A DNA stretch of 64,000 nt from Emydura subglobosa (lineage: Eukaryota > Chordata > Testudines > Chelidae), in contig ML679961.1 of assembly GCA_007922225.1 (NCBI GenBank), forward strand, positions 63,483,885 through 63,547,884, given 5' to 3'. Under the pieces are notes generated by a model. It made no database searches, had not been told where the DNA came from, and worked only from the letters and a program-made list of their open reading frames with translations. Made by a program: the position numbers and the translations under genes. Shown in pieces: positions 11,346-23,219 of the stretch (positions are counted from its first letter, which is position 1; each line of letters starts with the position of its first letter).

Positions 11346-11380
11346 CCCATCTATGTCCTCTAACCAGTAGGACCACGCTT

Positions 11381-11395
11381 CCCCCCCCCCCCCCC
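11381..11395. repeat. Poly-C tract (15 C)
   Basis: Uninterrupted C run. It creates a poly-Gly run in an otherwise featureless minus-strand open frame (11104-11766), which argues that frame is spurious. Confidence 0.95.
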
Positions 11396-11832
11396 ATTAG
11401 GGAGGTGTTGAGAGAAACAGCATCCTGTCCTGAGAGGAGGCCCAGGCAGCTCCTTGAGGAGCCAACAGTAGCCTTGGAGGTGCTGATACTATTGAAACGG
11501 CCCTTGTAGCAATAAAAGAAATGACTCAGTGTGCAGAGCAGCACGGAGAATGAATGGCGTATGCACCCACTTGTGCTGATACCTTGAGTTGTTTTACCCA
11601 AATACTCCCTGACATTTGGAAAAAAAGTAGTAGTAGGATGCCTTTCTACAAGCTCATTAATCCAGAGGGAATCAGCCATCACATCTCCATTTACAGCAAC
11701 CTGAGCTTCCTTCTTACAAATGAAGGAGGCTTGGCCCTGCTCAGTGCACGGATAGGAGACTTCCAAAGAAAATCAAGGTGCTGATGGAACTAGTTGTGTG
11801 ATTCGGTAGGAGCAATGTGCCTTCTGACTCTA

Positions 11833-11885
11833 GGTTTGCCTACACATGCTGCAATCACATGGCTGATTGCAGGGTAGACATACCC
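11833..11885. mobile_element. Minimal (53-bp) Harbinger-like MITE
   Basis: Left arm GGTTTGCCTACACATGCTGC and right arm GCAGGGTAGACATACCC form an inverted pair. GCAATCA and TGATTGC flank a short loop. The right flank is TTA (11886-11888) and the left flank is CTA. It looks like an internally deleted element reduced to its termini. Confidence 0.65.
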
Positions 11886-12142
11886 TTAATTTAATACCAA
11901 GGTCCAATTATGTTGGGGTGTATGGGGCGGGGAGAGTGGAAATGTGCTGCTAATCAGGCCATCTTTCAGATTGAATATAAAACTGAAATCTTGACTATAA
12001 TTTTTCTTAGGAGTGTTAACCCAGCTGTGCAAAATTCCACTCATCCAGTCATGTGGGGTGAATGTTTCTAAAGTTTATTTCTTTAGTGGGAGAGTCAGGC
12101 AGTCATTAATTCTACTGTTAGCATGGAATGTTGTCTGTAGGG

Positions 12143-12442
12143 CAGTGGTACCCAAACTGTGGGGCACCCCCCCCCAGGGGGGCACAGAGGAGCATTCAGG
12201 GGGATATGGTGGGGCCTGGGCCAGCCCCCACATTGGGCAGGGAGGGAGCACCACCCAGCCCTGCTCTATCCCCAGCTCACACCCCCAGGCTTGGCTCCCA
12301 GTCCTGCTCCTGGATGTGGCCCTGCTCCTGGCTATGGGTCCTGGCCCCGACCCCAGTCGTAGCTCCAGCCCCCAGCTCCTGGGGGGGAGTGCGGACCAGA
12401 TAAGGAGGGGCATGGACCAAAAACGTTTGGGGACCAAACGTG
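12143..12442. mobile_element. Non-autonomous hAT element with exact 8-bp target duplication
   Basis: Starts CAGTGGTACCCAAACTGTGG and ends GTTTGGGGACCA plus a degraded tail. It is flanked by CTGTAGGG at 12135-12142 and 12443-12450. The body is GC-rich (long C/G runs). Open frames across it on both strands are compositional. The CAGTGGTNCCCAAAC end is typical of hAT MITEs in amniotes. Confidence 0.88.
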
Positions 12443-12450
12443 CTGTAGGG

Positions 12451-13172
12451 GCTTCTATAGAATCTCAAGTTTATGGAGGGGATGGTATGGTAAGATTGGT
12501 TTATGGCCTGTCCACAGCTGCTATGAACAAATATCTCCAAGGGCCAGAGATGGGACACTAGATGGGGAGGGCTCTGAGTTACTACAGAGAATTCTTTCTC
12601 AGGTGTCTGGCTGGTGGCTCTCGTCCACATGCTCAGGGTCTAACTGACCACCGTATGTAGAGTGTGGAAAGAATTGTCCCCCAGGTCAGATTGGCAGAGA
12701 CCTTGGGGGGTTTTCGCCTTTCTCCGCGGCATGGGTCACTTGCTGGTTTGAACTAGAGTAAATGGTAGATTCTCAGCAACTTGACGTTGTAAAATCAAGA
12801 TTTGAGGACTTCAGTAACTCAGCCAGAGGTCATGGGCCAGTGATGTGCAGGAAGTCAGACTCAGATGATCATGATGATCCATTCTGGTCTTAAAGTCTAT
12901 GAGTAAGTGCGTTAGGATGTGCCTGTGATGAGTTAATGCCTGGCTGCACAGAACAAGATCCCAGCAGGCCTAGGGTCTCTTAGATAGTGTGGCAGTGAGA
13001 TACCACAAAAGCATATTAGATAACATTATGGAACCACCACTAAAGGATGTTACACCAGGTTTACATGCTCCAAAACTCATTGCTATACACTGTAGTTCTC
13101 ATAATTGGTGTAGCCTCAGAATATACAGGAACAAATAGCGAATGGCATGACTATAGGGAAGATAGACACAAT
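12451..13172. other. Intron stretch, no recognised repeat
   Basis: A TCAGATGATCATGATGATCC segment near 12860 carries small ATGATC repeats; otherwise nothing assignable. Confidence 0.4.
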
Positions 13173-13240
13173 GGACCAAATTCATCCTTGGTTTAGCTCC
13201 AGTGAAGTCAGCAATTTTAAACCTAGGAAGAATCTGGGCC
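13173..13240. repeat. Near-palindromic dispersed repeat (GTGAAGTCAGC core)
   Basis: GACCAAATTCATCCTTGG at left is mirrored by CCTAGGAAGAATCTGGGCC at right, around AGCTCCAGTGAAGTCAGC. Confidence 0.55.
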
Positions 13241-15640
13241 AATGATTTACAGATGTTTAAGAGATGGATCCTGGCTCTTGTGGCCATTCCAAACTCTCTC
13301 CCCCAGTCTCATTTCCTGGATCTCTAGGTGTCAGAATTTATTGCCCATTTTTCTGCAGCTGAGGCTCAGATGCAGTCAGACCTGGATGGCTATTGTGCAC
13401 ATTAGGCCCTTTGGCTGGGTCTGGCTGGAACATGAGTTGGAGTCTGGCACTAGGATTTTCTATTTCCTTACTTGGTTCATAGACCTGTTCTCCCTAGATG
13501 AAGTACCTATTCTTTAACTCTTGCCAGTTATCAGCTAGCTGTACCTATCCTGTCTTGATCTTCTCCACCTCAAGTCACATTGCAGATACTTTACCCCTGC
13601 TAAATCTTCTTTCCTTTGTCTAGTCTTCATTCAGTTGTGTTGTTCTACCTGTGTTCTCTTTGTTCCTTGGCCACCTACTTTGCTTCTGTGCTTAGCTGTG
13701 TCACAGGAGAGACAATGAAGAGAGTGAGATTGTCATCCTTTCTCAGGACTGAAAACCTCTAACAACTTCCACAGCTTCTTCCTGTAGTCACAAATAATTT
13801 CACACTACCCATTCAAGTCATGACCAAAGAAGTGTTGGAAATAATTTCCACCTCTATGGCTTCTTCCAAATGTTAGTGAGTTTAGGATGGGCCATTCCTG
13901 GTGACTGAGGGAGCCTAAGTAAAGGCTGAGGTTCTAGCCTCCTGATATCTACCTTGCATTGAGTATTTTCTGAATCCAATGGGGTTAAGAGATGCTTGGG
14001 AGAGAACAGCTTTTATCCTCTCTTTCTTTACTCCTCCCATCCCCAAGTGCACTGTCCAAGGTAGAAGCTGGTGTGCTTTCACTTGGGATCCTTTCCAATG
14101 AGCCCCTCCTGGGACAGTTTATTCATGGACTTACTTTCTTCATACCACGTGAAATGTATGTTGTGGAAACGAGTCGCTGTAGAACTTTCCTTTTTGCCTC
14201 TACCTTTTTTTCTTTCAATCAGAGAAACAAAAATATTTCCACATCCATATAAATCATAACAAATGTCTTGCCTTGTGTTTGTATCCTCTTTTACCACATG
14301 ATAAATATTCATATATTCAACTCGGTAATTCTGCTAAATTAATCTCTGCTTTATATGCCTTCCCTCCAGAATTAGAGGATTAGGGTCAGTCAGAAAATCT
14401 CTCTCTTCTGCCTCATCTAATTGTTCATGTTGCTTTGACACTCCCATCTCTCTCTCTGTAAAGACACACCTGGAGAGCAGTGGCAGAATGCAATGTACCA
14501 GGAATAATTTGCTGACCTTACAAAGCCATCTTAGCACTGAATAGTTCTCCAAGACATCAAAATGTATTTTTAAGGACATTAGCCTAGAGAGACTTTAAGG
14601 ATTCATTATAATTTTTCTCCAGTGGAATATGGGGTATAGAACAGGAGTAATTTTGCAATTTTTCCAGGATAATGTGCTGTCAGCTGAAAAAATAGAGTGG
14701 ATAAAGTTGGGAATGTGCTCTCTTTCCAAACATACAAACTAACAGCTGATGAACTGCTTACCCGTGAGCCAGCCTCCTTGAATTTGATCAGTTTCAGATA
14801 ACTGGGTCAGAGAACAATATCTGAGTATGTAACAGAGTGGAGTATGTTAGGATCCTAGCTATCTCTGACATAACAGAGGGCAGCACTGTTGAAGTCAGTG
14901 CAGCTGTGTTTGTTTGTCTTAGAGGTGACTTTGGGGCTACATCTGTAGAGTTCCACATCTCATGATTCTCATGTGCTTGGCATAAAAAGGTTTCATGCAG
15001 TCTGATGGAACAGTGTTAGAAAGGGAAGAGGAGATGCAATTAGTGGGACTCGGAACTGTGGGAGGCTTTACTAGGTCATTAGCACCAGCTGCATATCATT
15101 GAGAAGTCTATCGTTTCCCCAAGGAAGCTAATACATAGGCTAGGAATCTGCTTCTCCCATCCTTTGTGTGGCACACAGCATCAGGAAAAGGCGTAACAGG
15201 TGCAACATCTGCCCCAGTTGCCAGCAAGTTGTGCACAACAGTAGGGGAGCAGGTGAGGAAGAGAACAGGGAGTGCTACTTAAATGAACCCCTGGGAGTGC
15301 ATAATGTGCCAAAGGGGACAAAGAGTGGGGGGAAGAGGTGGGGCCATTACCCTCCCTCTGTCCAGTCTGCTAGGCAAACTTGGACAGCTGATTGCCCAAG
15401 ACCAACGGTAGAGTTTACTTGGAATAACTAATAGATAAGAGAGATGGAATGAACTCAAAATCTAGGACAAAGATATGTGGCAGAATTTAGGGTCCTAACT
15501 ATGCCTTTAGGAGTATAAGTTTGGGCCTCCTAGTTTGAACATTCTGGCCCCAGATCACACATTTATGGTCAGTTAATCTACCACAGGATCATTCCCACTC
15601 CCTCTTGGCTGTAACATGGTAACTGGTTAGCAAGGCACTG
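13241..15640. other. Intron stretch, no recognised repeat
   Basis: A 2.4-kb stretch in which I could not assign any repeat or coding domain. It is C/T-biased around 13270-13700. Confidence 0.4.
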
Positions 15641-15654
15641 CAGCTCTCCGTGGT

Positions 15655-15830
15655 GTTTCAGGATAGGAAGTGCCGGCAAATACTGTATCCAATTGAAGCC
15701 AAAGGGAAATATTAGGTAGGTCAAATGTAATTACCTAATTTGGAGTTTGGCCAGGAAACTGGAGTTACTGTCTTGATGTCTTTACCACGAGTGGTAAGCA
15801 CCTCTGTTCTACCTCTGGCTGAAATAAGGC
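15655..15830 (+). repeat. AGGATAGGAAGTG dispersed family, copy 1
   Basis: Contains CAGGATAGGAAGTGCCGGCA, then AAATACTGTATCCAATTGAAG, AATATTAGGTAGGTCAAATG, and a GAGTTTGGCCAGGAAACTGG block. The first and last blocks recur in order at 19085-19170. Confidence 0.5.
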
Positions 15831-16096
15831 CCCTCCAGCAGCATTATACTTTTCGACACCATGCAGGGGAGTCAGATCAGTATTGATTCAGAGAGACGTG
15901 AACCTGAATAGAAAGGTCTCCTTTGCTGAACAGGTGGTTCCATTTTACAGACACCGGATTCCAAGGGGTGGACACACAGTGGGGTTCCATTGAAGAACTG
16001 GAAAAATAAAACCAAAATCTTTTTAAAAAGACAGAAGCCCTCAATCTCTTTTTTTTGGTTTGTTTTAATAAACTAGCTCATGAAGTAAGAATACAC

Positions 16097-16237
16097 TCCC
16101 TGGAGGGTACTTCTAAATGAATTATAGGGTGGCTCTGCGCTGTTCCAGGCAGCAAGAGAACAGCTCAGTTTCCTTTAACCACTGCCCGGAATGCTTGTGA
16201 GACACTCTATAATTCAATTAGAAGTACCCTCCAGGGA
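16097..16237. mobile_element. 141-bp snap-back MITE with long inverted termini
   Basis: The left arm TCCCTGGAGGGTACTTCTAA and following bases pair with the right arm over about 37 positions with three mismatches. The 67-bp interior is unrelated to the other elements. No convincing target duplication is seen, so the superfamily is undetermined. Confidence 0.75.
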
Positions 16238-18940
16238 ACATATAATTATATCATATCTGTGAAACGTAATGACAACCCCCTCATGTCACATGGTGAGCAA
16301 CTCTATACTGCTGCCCAGAACCTTTCACCGGTAAGGAACTAATCTGCTTAGCACAGATTGAACTCGGCAGTGTACAGCACTTACCCAAATGCTTCTGAAA
16401 GGAATCCCAGCCAGCGGAATAAACCTGTTAAAGGCACACATGTACCACATGCCAGGGCCTACATCTCCCCCTTCTCTGCCATCAGAGCCTTCCCTGATCA
16501 TATTGGTCACTCTGAGCTTTGCTGGAAAGGCTGGGATTTTAAAGGAGACAGCTGAGCTTCTCTTTAGCCCTTTACACTATGTTGGATGATTAATCTAAAA
16601 TCAGTGTGCTGCGTGGATGGGATTTTATAATGGGCAAAATTCCCTTCTTCCCTCCTCTCTTATGATATGTTACAAAATTTCTATGCAGGCCATACCCTTT
16701 GTGTGAGAGAGAAGTAATTGCTGTCAACACTGGAATGCAGCCACTCTTGGTGTGAAATGCAGTACCTGTTTAACAGCACTCAGCGACGTTATAAACTGCT
16801 CAGGCCTGAAAGTGAAGAATATTGTAGTGTACTGAAATGGGAGGAGAATTTGAATTGGATACCGGAATTTCAATTAGGTAGAATGTGATTACCCAGTAGG
16901 AAATGTTGGGGGCGTTGTATCTGAGAGCATGTACATGTATTTGCAAACTTATATCCTCCAGGCCTAATCTGCCCCAGCAAATAATGTTGTTCAAGAAATT
17001 AGGTGGGTGGGCTGCCTGCCCAATCTCATTGGAAGAGGTACCGCCGGTCAGTCACTTGGAAGAGGACGGTGTTTCCGACAACACTGAAGCTGAGTGGTAA
17101 TAGGATAATTAGAATAATTACAGTGAAAAGCAAAGCAAAGTGAGGGTGGGTGGAAGGGGAAGGTGCTTCTCGCCTTCTAAAGAAATCATCTTGGAACTGG
17201 AGGAATTTCCTCACCCACAATGGAACTCAAATGGGGTAATGGTCTCGCCAATTTCCAACAGCATTGTGGTTAAAATAAGCCCTGATGAAATTGCCCCTCT
17301 TAGCCTGAATGAGTTTGAAAGATGCACTTGCTCATCTGAATTGCCCCCTTTTCCTCTTTCAACTGTGCATTCTGAAATGCCTGTCTCCAAAGGATCTTTC
17401 ACTCCAGAGGAATAACTAAACCAATACCTGTCACCAGCTTGTAGTTAATGCTAATGCTTTAACATTACTGGCTGTCAGTGTTAAAATGTCTTTTACAGCC
17501 TCAAATCCCTTAGCTCTGCATGAGTTGGATGCCACTCGAATGCTTGATAGAAGTAGCAAAGAGCATAAGGAACTGTTCTCTGAGAAGAGACTGAGAGAAC
17601 AAAGCCTGTTCCCATTGGAAGACAGGGAAACTGAGCTGAATCCCAGTGTAAATCTTTTTCTGGAAGCACAGTGGAGATTGAGTCAGTTGAGATGGATGGG
17701 GAGCAAGCATGGTTAAGCAAAGCTCTTCTGTTCTCAGGAGATAATTACATGTGGAAGCACTTATGGGCAGGGCCCCTGGGCTGAAATTCGTAGCAGTTCA
17801 AGAGCGCTTAGGTGTGTTTCTGTGCACGCTGAAGAATGAAAGAAGGGAACCAGGAAAATTGTAATGCAAAAATAAATGGATGAGAGTGACTTCCCTAGAG
17901 CCTCTTTGGCCTCTGTTAGTAGGATAGGATAAGGTTGGAAGAAGGTTAGCACCTTTGATCAGAGCATCTCAGGCATGACCTGGAAGTGGATTGAGGTATG
18001 ACACCTGCAGGGTCACACCCCACTGGTTTTGGGAGGGAAATACGTATAATCTTACATGAGCTAGGTTCTGGTTGGAGCCCAGGAAGCTTTCCGGCCCGTG
18101 TCTCTGCTCTGACGCAGTCCTCACCACCAACTCTATGGCAGCTTTCAAACCCCACCTTCTTTCTCCCCCATTCTCTGCCCACATAGAGCTCAGTTCAGGG
18201 GGGAAGCAATGTGTTCTTCAACCAGCACTGCCCCAGAGTTGAGTGTTGCATGGAGGGGAGGGAAAAGAAGGGAAGAGAAGGGGTGGCATGAAGGGTAGAC
18301 ACTCCCCCTGCACTTAGCAGTCCCAGTCCCCTCCCTCAGCATCCAAACCCAGCAATGCTCTTTATTTGCTATGGCCCAAATCCCACAAGTCCAAAGGATA
18401 TCTGGATTGTCAGGGCTGCAGCAAAATACCACAGTCAGATTAGTTCCCATGTGGAAGAAGGCTGAGCACCACTGAAGTAGATGACATGGGTCCTCAAGTG
18501 TCATGTCATTACTAGGGCAAGTGGGAGACTTTTGAGTAAAACAAATTGTGACTAGTTCAGGCCCTTTCCTGGTCTGTGTGAGGGATTTTCTTTTCAATAT
18601 GCTCTTGCAGCACGTTGCAATGGTCACTCACATCTGCCCCCACTAAATCACGGTGGGGTTACTGTCTCTTCAAAATGACATCAGTGGTTCAACAAAGCAG
18701 CAAGCAGGCGTCTCTGAAGAGCAGCATCAGCAGATGATCCCCAAACACCCCTTTTTACCGAGTGACTTGTACATTGGGTGCCCTTAAAATTTTTGAATTC
18801 CAGGGGCAACCAATCCTGTTTGTTTCCTTTGTAACTAGACTGTGAGACAGTGGCAATCCCAGTGTTGCCTAGTTTTCCAAACACTGTTCATAGGGAACAC
18901 CTATGTGAGGTAATGTTATTTGGTTATTCTGTTTCATGAG
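16238..18940. other. Intron stretch, no firmly recognised repeat
   Basis: Sequence at 18440-18475 ends in GGCTGAGCACCACTG, which could be a lone hAT right terminus, but no left end pairs with it. No coding domain was seen; the longest frame is compositional. Confidence 0.4.
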
Positions 18941-18949
18941 TCAATTAAA

Positions 18950-19190
18950 AACATCTTGTATTTGCATTGCACCTTTCATACTGAAGGATCCCAAAGCACT
19001 GTCCATATTGTAGAAAGGGAACATTTAATTCACCACTCAAATGTGGCTGCCTCTAGGCATCAGCTGTTTAACAGCAAATAGCACTTTAGGATAGGAAGTG
19101 AAGGACAATGCCATTTGAAATGCCTGGGTGGAATTTAGGAAGGCTGGATGTAAGAACCAGAGCTGGAATTTGGGCAGAACACAAAGATTA
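18950..19190 (+). repeat. AGGATAGGAAGTG dispersed family, copy 2 (longest)
   Basis: Order of blocks: ATTGCACCTTTCATACTGAA, CCAAAGCACTG, AAATGTGGCTGCCTCTAGGC, CAGCTGTTTAACAGCA, TTTAGGATAGGAAGTGAAGG, and a GGAATTTGGGCAGAAC-like block. It shares parts with copies at 15655, 27765 and 30690. The start resembles MIR/V-SINE tails, but I do not recognise the family name. Confidence 0.5.
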
Positions 19191-22100
19191 ACACTGTGAC
19201 TCATGCAAATAATGCAATAAGATTTTAAGTGACCGCAGGTGTGCAGGACCTCCGTTTTAGTTCTTATCTGAAAGATGGCATCCGTGGCCAACACGGTGCA
19301 GCCCCCTAACACCACACTGGAGCATTGTTTCAGTCACAACTGAGAGTAGAGAGTGACCTCTTCTGAATGCCTAGCCTAGTATCACTTCCTGCAGGATCCT
19401 GGATTTTCCTAGGTAGTTACTAAGTAGGCTGGAGCCTTTGACACGTGAGGGTTGCAGCAGTCATTGGTACCACTGCAAATACAAACAAGGAGCCATGTGC
19501 TCATTCTCCATTTGGAGCTGCTACAAAGGAAGGGAACTTGAGAAACCAAAAGGTTCAAATTGTAAGAATAAAGGAGCAGCTAGATCTCCTAATCCTGAAT
19601 CAGTGTGCCAGGAATGAACAACTCATTCTCCGTCTAGGTAAAGAGCCAATCTTTGGAATAAGAGGAAGGGTGAGCATAAACTCAGCGTTGTCATCAAGGG
19701 TCCAGATACCTGTTGATCGTTAGAGCACCTGTACTTGATAGCATGCACATGTAAACAATGGCCAATAAGCTTTGAGGTTAAGGCCTTATGCAGGTGAATG
19801 GAGTTTGTGATGGCTGTTTGGCTGGAAAGCCTTTCATGACTCCAGCAGGATAGGTTTCTCTGGATCCTAACCCCTTGAGAGTGGATAAGCATCTGCTCCC
19901 CTGGCTGGCAGGGTGCAATAAACCTTTCCAGGATGCCATATCGGCTCACAGCAGCTGAGTTCAAGCTCTGCTTCTTAGGAGGTCCAGGTGGATCAAAGCT
20001 TGTTCTTTTGAATCTATGGCTACAGCCTGTAGTTCATCCCCCGGTGGCCAACTGGGAGCTCAGCAGGTGTCAGTGATATAAGCGGTTTGGAGAGAGAAAC
20101 AGGGCAGGATGTTGTTTAAAAATCAGATTGAGTCAGGATAGCCAGGGTATGGCTACAGCTAAGGTTCAGCGTCTTGAAAATGCCAGCTTGTGTCATCAGC
20201 AAAAAAGCAACTGTTGTTGAAATCAAGGCCTGCCTTCCTGCACAATCTATGATTAACATCAGAACTTTGGTACAAAGCATCTCCAGGGGTGGCCAATCTA
20301 GGACAGCCCCAGACACACTTCAGCCGTTGCAGACACATGGAGAATAGGGTAGATCCTCCATGCAAGCAGAGATCTTGGCTAGGCTTAACATTGTAGTGTA
20401 GCATTGCTACCTCATACCCCCTCTGAGTTCCCACAATGCACTGGGGCCCACCCTCTCTGAGTAGATGATGTAGATCTAAATGTCAGTTATTGCTTCAAGG
20501 CTGCTGCAGGGATGTGGTTACATACCAGAGCCCTGCTGTTTAAAGCATCAGCCTCTTGCTAACCTCTTTGCATCTGGGGAGATATTTATCCACCTCTTCT
20601 TTCTCAGTTTGCCACAACAGATCTAGCTTTTCTTTCTCTGACACTGTCTCTTGCACACCTGCACGTATGCTGTGTACATGAGAAGGAAGATAATACCATC
20701 ACTGCCCCCTCCAGTTATAGTTCTTGCATCTTTTCCTACAAATATTTTTGTGATGCTGGTGGCAGGTGCTGGATTTACAGTGCTGGAAACTGAAATCCTG
20801 TCCACCAAAGCCATACAGGCAGTGGCAGTGCAATATTACCTCCCACGGCCCGGGGAAAATGCTTCCTTCCTGTCCTGGAGGGGACCCTTCTAGGGATGAG
20901 AGAACTTCAGTCAAAATGGCCCATTCAGCCCTTGGCCTTTTTTGCTCAGGGGCCATCTGTGATGATGGTTTTGTGGATGTCGGCAACCATTAGGAATTCT
21001 GCTATGACACCCCCTTCCCCCCAACTTATTTTCCAGAGGGCACAAAACAGCCTCCCGATGGTAACAACTTTTGGTCACCACCGACCTGCTCTAACTTTAT
21101 CCTGGGAACCTAGAGGGGCAGGCGTGATACGAAAAGGTACTGAATTGGAATTTTTACACCAAGGTCTGTGTATATTTTGTAAACCATCTTGACTCTGAAA
21201 CAATGTTTCGGTGCTGTCATTTCTCATTATTTCCCTGCGAGTAATGGATTTTTGGCGTCTACCCGATCCAGTCTCGCAATGTGAGGAGGTCCAGCCCCCA
21301 CACAAATTTCAGCTCTGTCTTCTGGGGAACAGCAGCTGATAGGGCTGCTGCAGGAGATAGGTAGAGCTCGCTCCCTTCCCCTTGGATGCTGACAGGATTT
21401 TTCAGGTAGGGAAGAGGGCAAGGGAGCAGCTGACATCAACCATTCTCACAGGAGAGGAGGAGGAGGGAACAAAAAGAGCCCAGCAGTTCAGGGCAGCCCT
21501 GCTCCCTCCTTTCCCCTCCTCTCCTGTGAAAAATAGGTTGGCCCTCTGCTCCTCCCCCCTCTTTTCTCCATCCCTGTAGCACCAGGCCTGGGAAGAAGGA
21601 GGGGGGTGAAAAACCCTTGGAGCTGACCTCCTCTCCAGGCATGGAAAAGGGCAGAGGGGGGGCAGAATAAATTTGGGGCCTGGGAGTTAAACAATGAATT
21701 GATGGACTAGAGGATGGACAGATGTGGAGCTGGGATGAGGGTACAGAATGAATTTGTGTGCACTTGTCAATAAGCGGGGACACATTTGTCAAAGAGGTGG
21801 GGCTGTGCCTGAAGTCCACAGGTGCTTGAAAGAGGCCACTGGGTTGCCCCAATTCTCCTTTCTTTTCCTCTCTTCCTTCTCTGTGTTACCTCCCATTTGC
21901 ATGACTCCTTCCTCCTTTTGTCAGTAGATACCTGACCATTTCTTGCTTCAGCTGTGCTTTCTCCTCCAGTCTCACTAGTGCTTCCTTTGTTTCGGAAGAT
22001 AAGGATCATGGAGGGGGATAGGGTTGGGGAATGAATCAGAGACAGTTTCCCTCTCCTGTTTATCTCACTGAGGGAACATTATGAAAAGGGAGCCGTGACC

Positions 22101-22740
22101 AGGGCCTTTGGTGCTCTGGGTGGCACGGACAAAACATGCTGTCAGCTCCAGCAGCCAAAGGGAAAGTGAGATTTAACATTCCAGAATTTTAAGAAGGACA
22201 ATCTCCCCTTCCACACTTCCCTCAAGAGCAACCTCCTGCAAGCACTGGTCAGTGAGGTGTACCACTAGCTGGTCACTGTCCTCCTGCCGATCCCTTTCTC
22301 ACATGTGGACACACTCACATTAGAAAAAAAGCTACCTAGTCGGAGGTTGAACCCACCCTCCCCGTCCATCTCTGTCACAATGCTCAGCCGCTAAACTAAA
22401 GGAGCAGCTCTGGTACCAGAGCCCAGCAGAGACCTGGTTATATAACTGAGACTGAAACACACAAGCTCTGTGGCTTACTTCCTTTTAAAAATAGCCCCCG
22501 ATTTCAATTTTTAAGCTGAAGTGCTGGTGTAGGAGTGATGCTACCAAGGTGGCAGAGTGACTTGGCTCCTTCCATTTGCTGTCATTTATTGATTTTTTTT
22601 TTTTTAAAGTGACATGTATGAAGAGCCAAAGTAATTCTGAAAAAAATTGAATCTGGCAAGAAAATAGGCCGCTGCTCTTTAAACTTGCCCAGTGATAATT
22701 TAAAGACAAATTCAAGCCTCTGTCTTGCATTTGGATTCCC
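19191..22740. other. Intron stretch, no firmly recognised repeat
   Basis: CAGGGGTGGCCAATCT near 20286 resembles one hAT terminus without a partner. A GA/CT-rich, strand-biased patch covers about 21430-21680. Nothing else is assignable. Confidence 0.4.
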
Positions 22741-22744
22741 TAGC

Positions 22745-22845
22745 ACAGAGCTCTGCACCCATGCAATGAAGCATTGATTTCGGTGATACTCCACACAGAT
22801 GCAGGCATCTCCCCGTGCAGGGTTCATAGCAGGATCAGGCCCTTT
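22745..22845. repeat. Degraded near-palindromic repeat (GGATCAGGCCC end)
   Basis: CACCCATGCAATGAAGCATTG and CAGGGTTCATAGCAGGATCA, followed by GGCCC, match the layout of the other CAATG-core elements, with strong divergence. Confidence 0.35.
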
Positions 22846-23219
22846 GGTGTCTGATGTCATCAGCTGATGCAGAGTGAGCAGACTCCAGAATTCAGATCTT
22901 GGTGGGTAAGTAAAGGTGGAACAGATTTTCCACTGTGTTCTAAAGTGTAGTATGTGTGTAATTTTTTAAGTGCATCTGTGTGTTTTGTTACAGATTAGGG
23001 ATCTTTTTATTTCAGATAACGAATCTAGATATTGTATTTTTTTTTTTAAAGAATCATTTAGACACCTATCCTTACCTATATTATAATTCACATCTTATAT
23101 AATTAAAACTGGAAGAATTATTGAAGCCTGTTACTTTTTTTTGTTTCCACTGCTTGTTCACTTTTTGCATTTTATCTTACTGCAGTTGGACTATGAATAT
23201 AGATTAGTTAGTTTGGGTG

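Noticed and set aside
11104..11766. 220-codon minus-strand open frame
   Set aside because: Its poly-Gly run comes from the C15 tract, it spans a dispersed-repeat end, and no family resemblance is visible.
12013..12561. 182-codon plus-strand frame and its antisense frames
   Set aside because: Runs over the GC-rich hAT MITE; the long frame is a composition effect.
18440..18475. Possible hAT right end (GGCTGAGCACCACTG)
   Set aside because: Tested against 18208-18230 as left end; flanks do not match, so no element could be defined.
20286..20330. Possible hAT left end (CAGGGGTGGCCAATCT)
   Set aside because: No inverted partner or 8-bp duplication found downstream or upstream.
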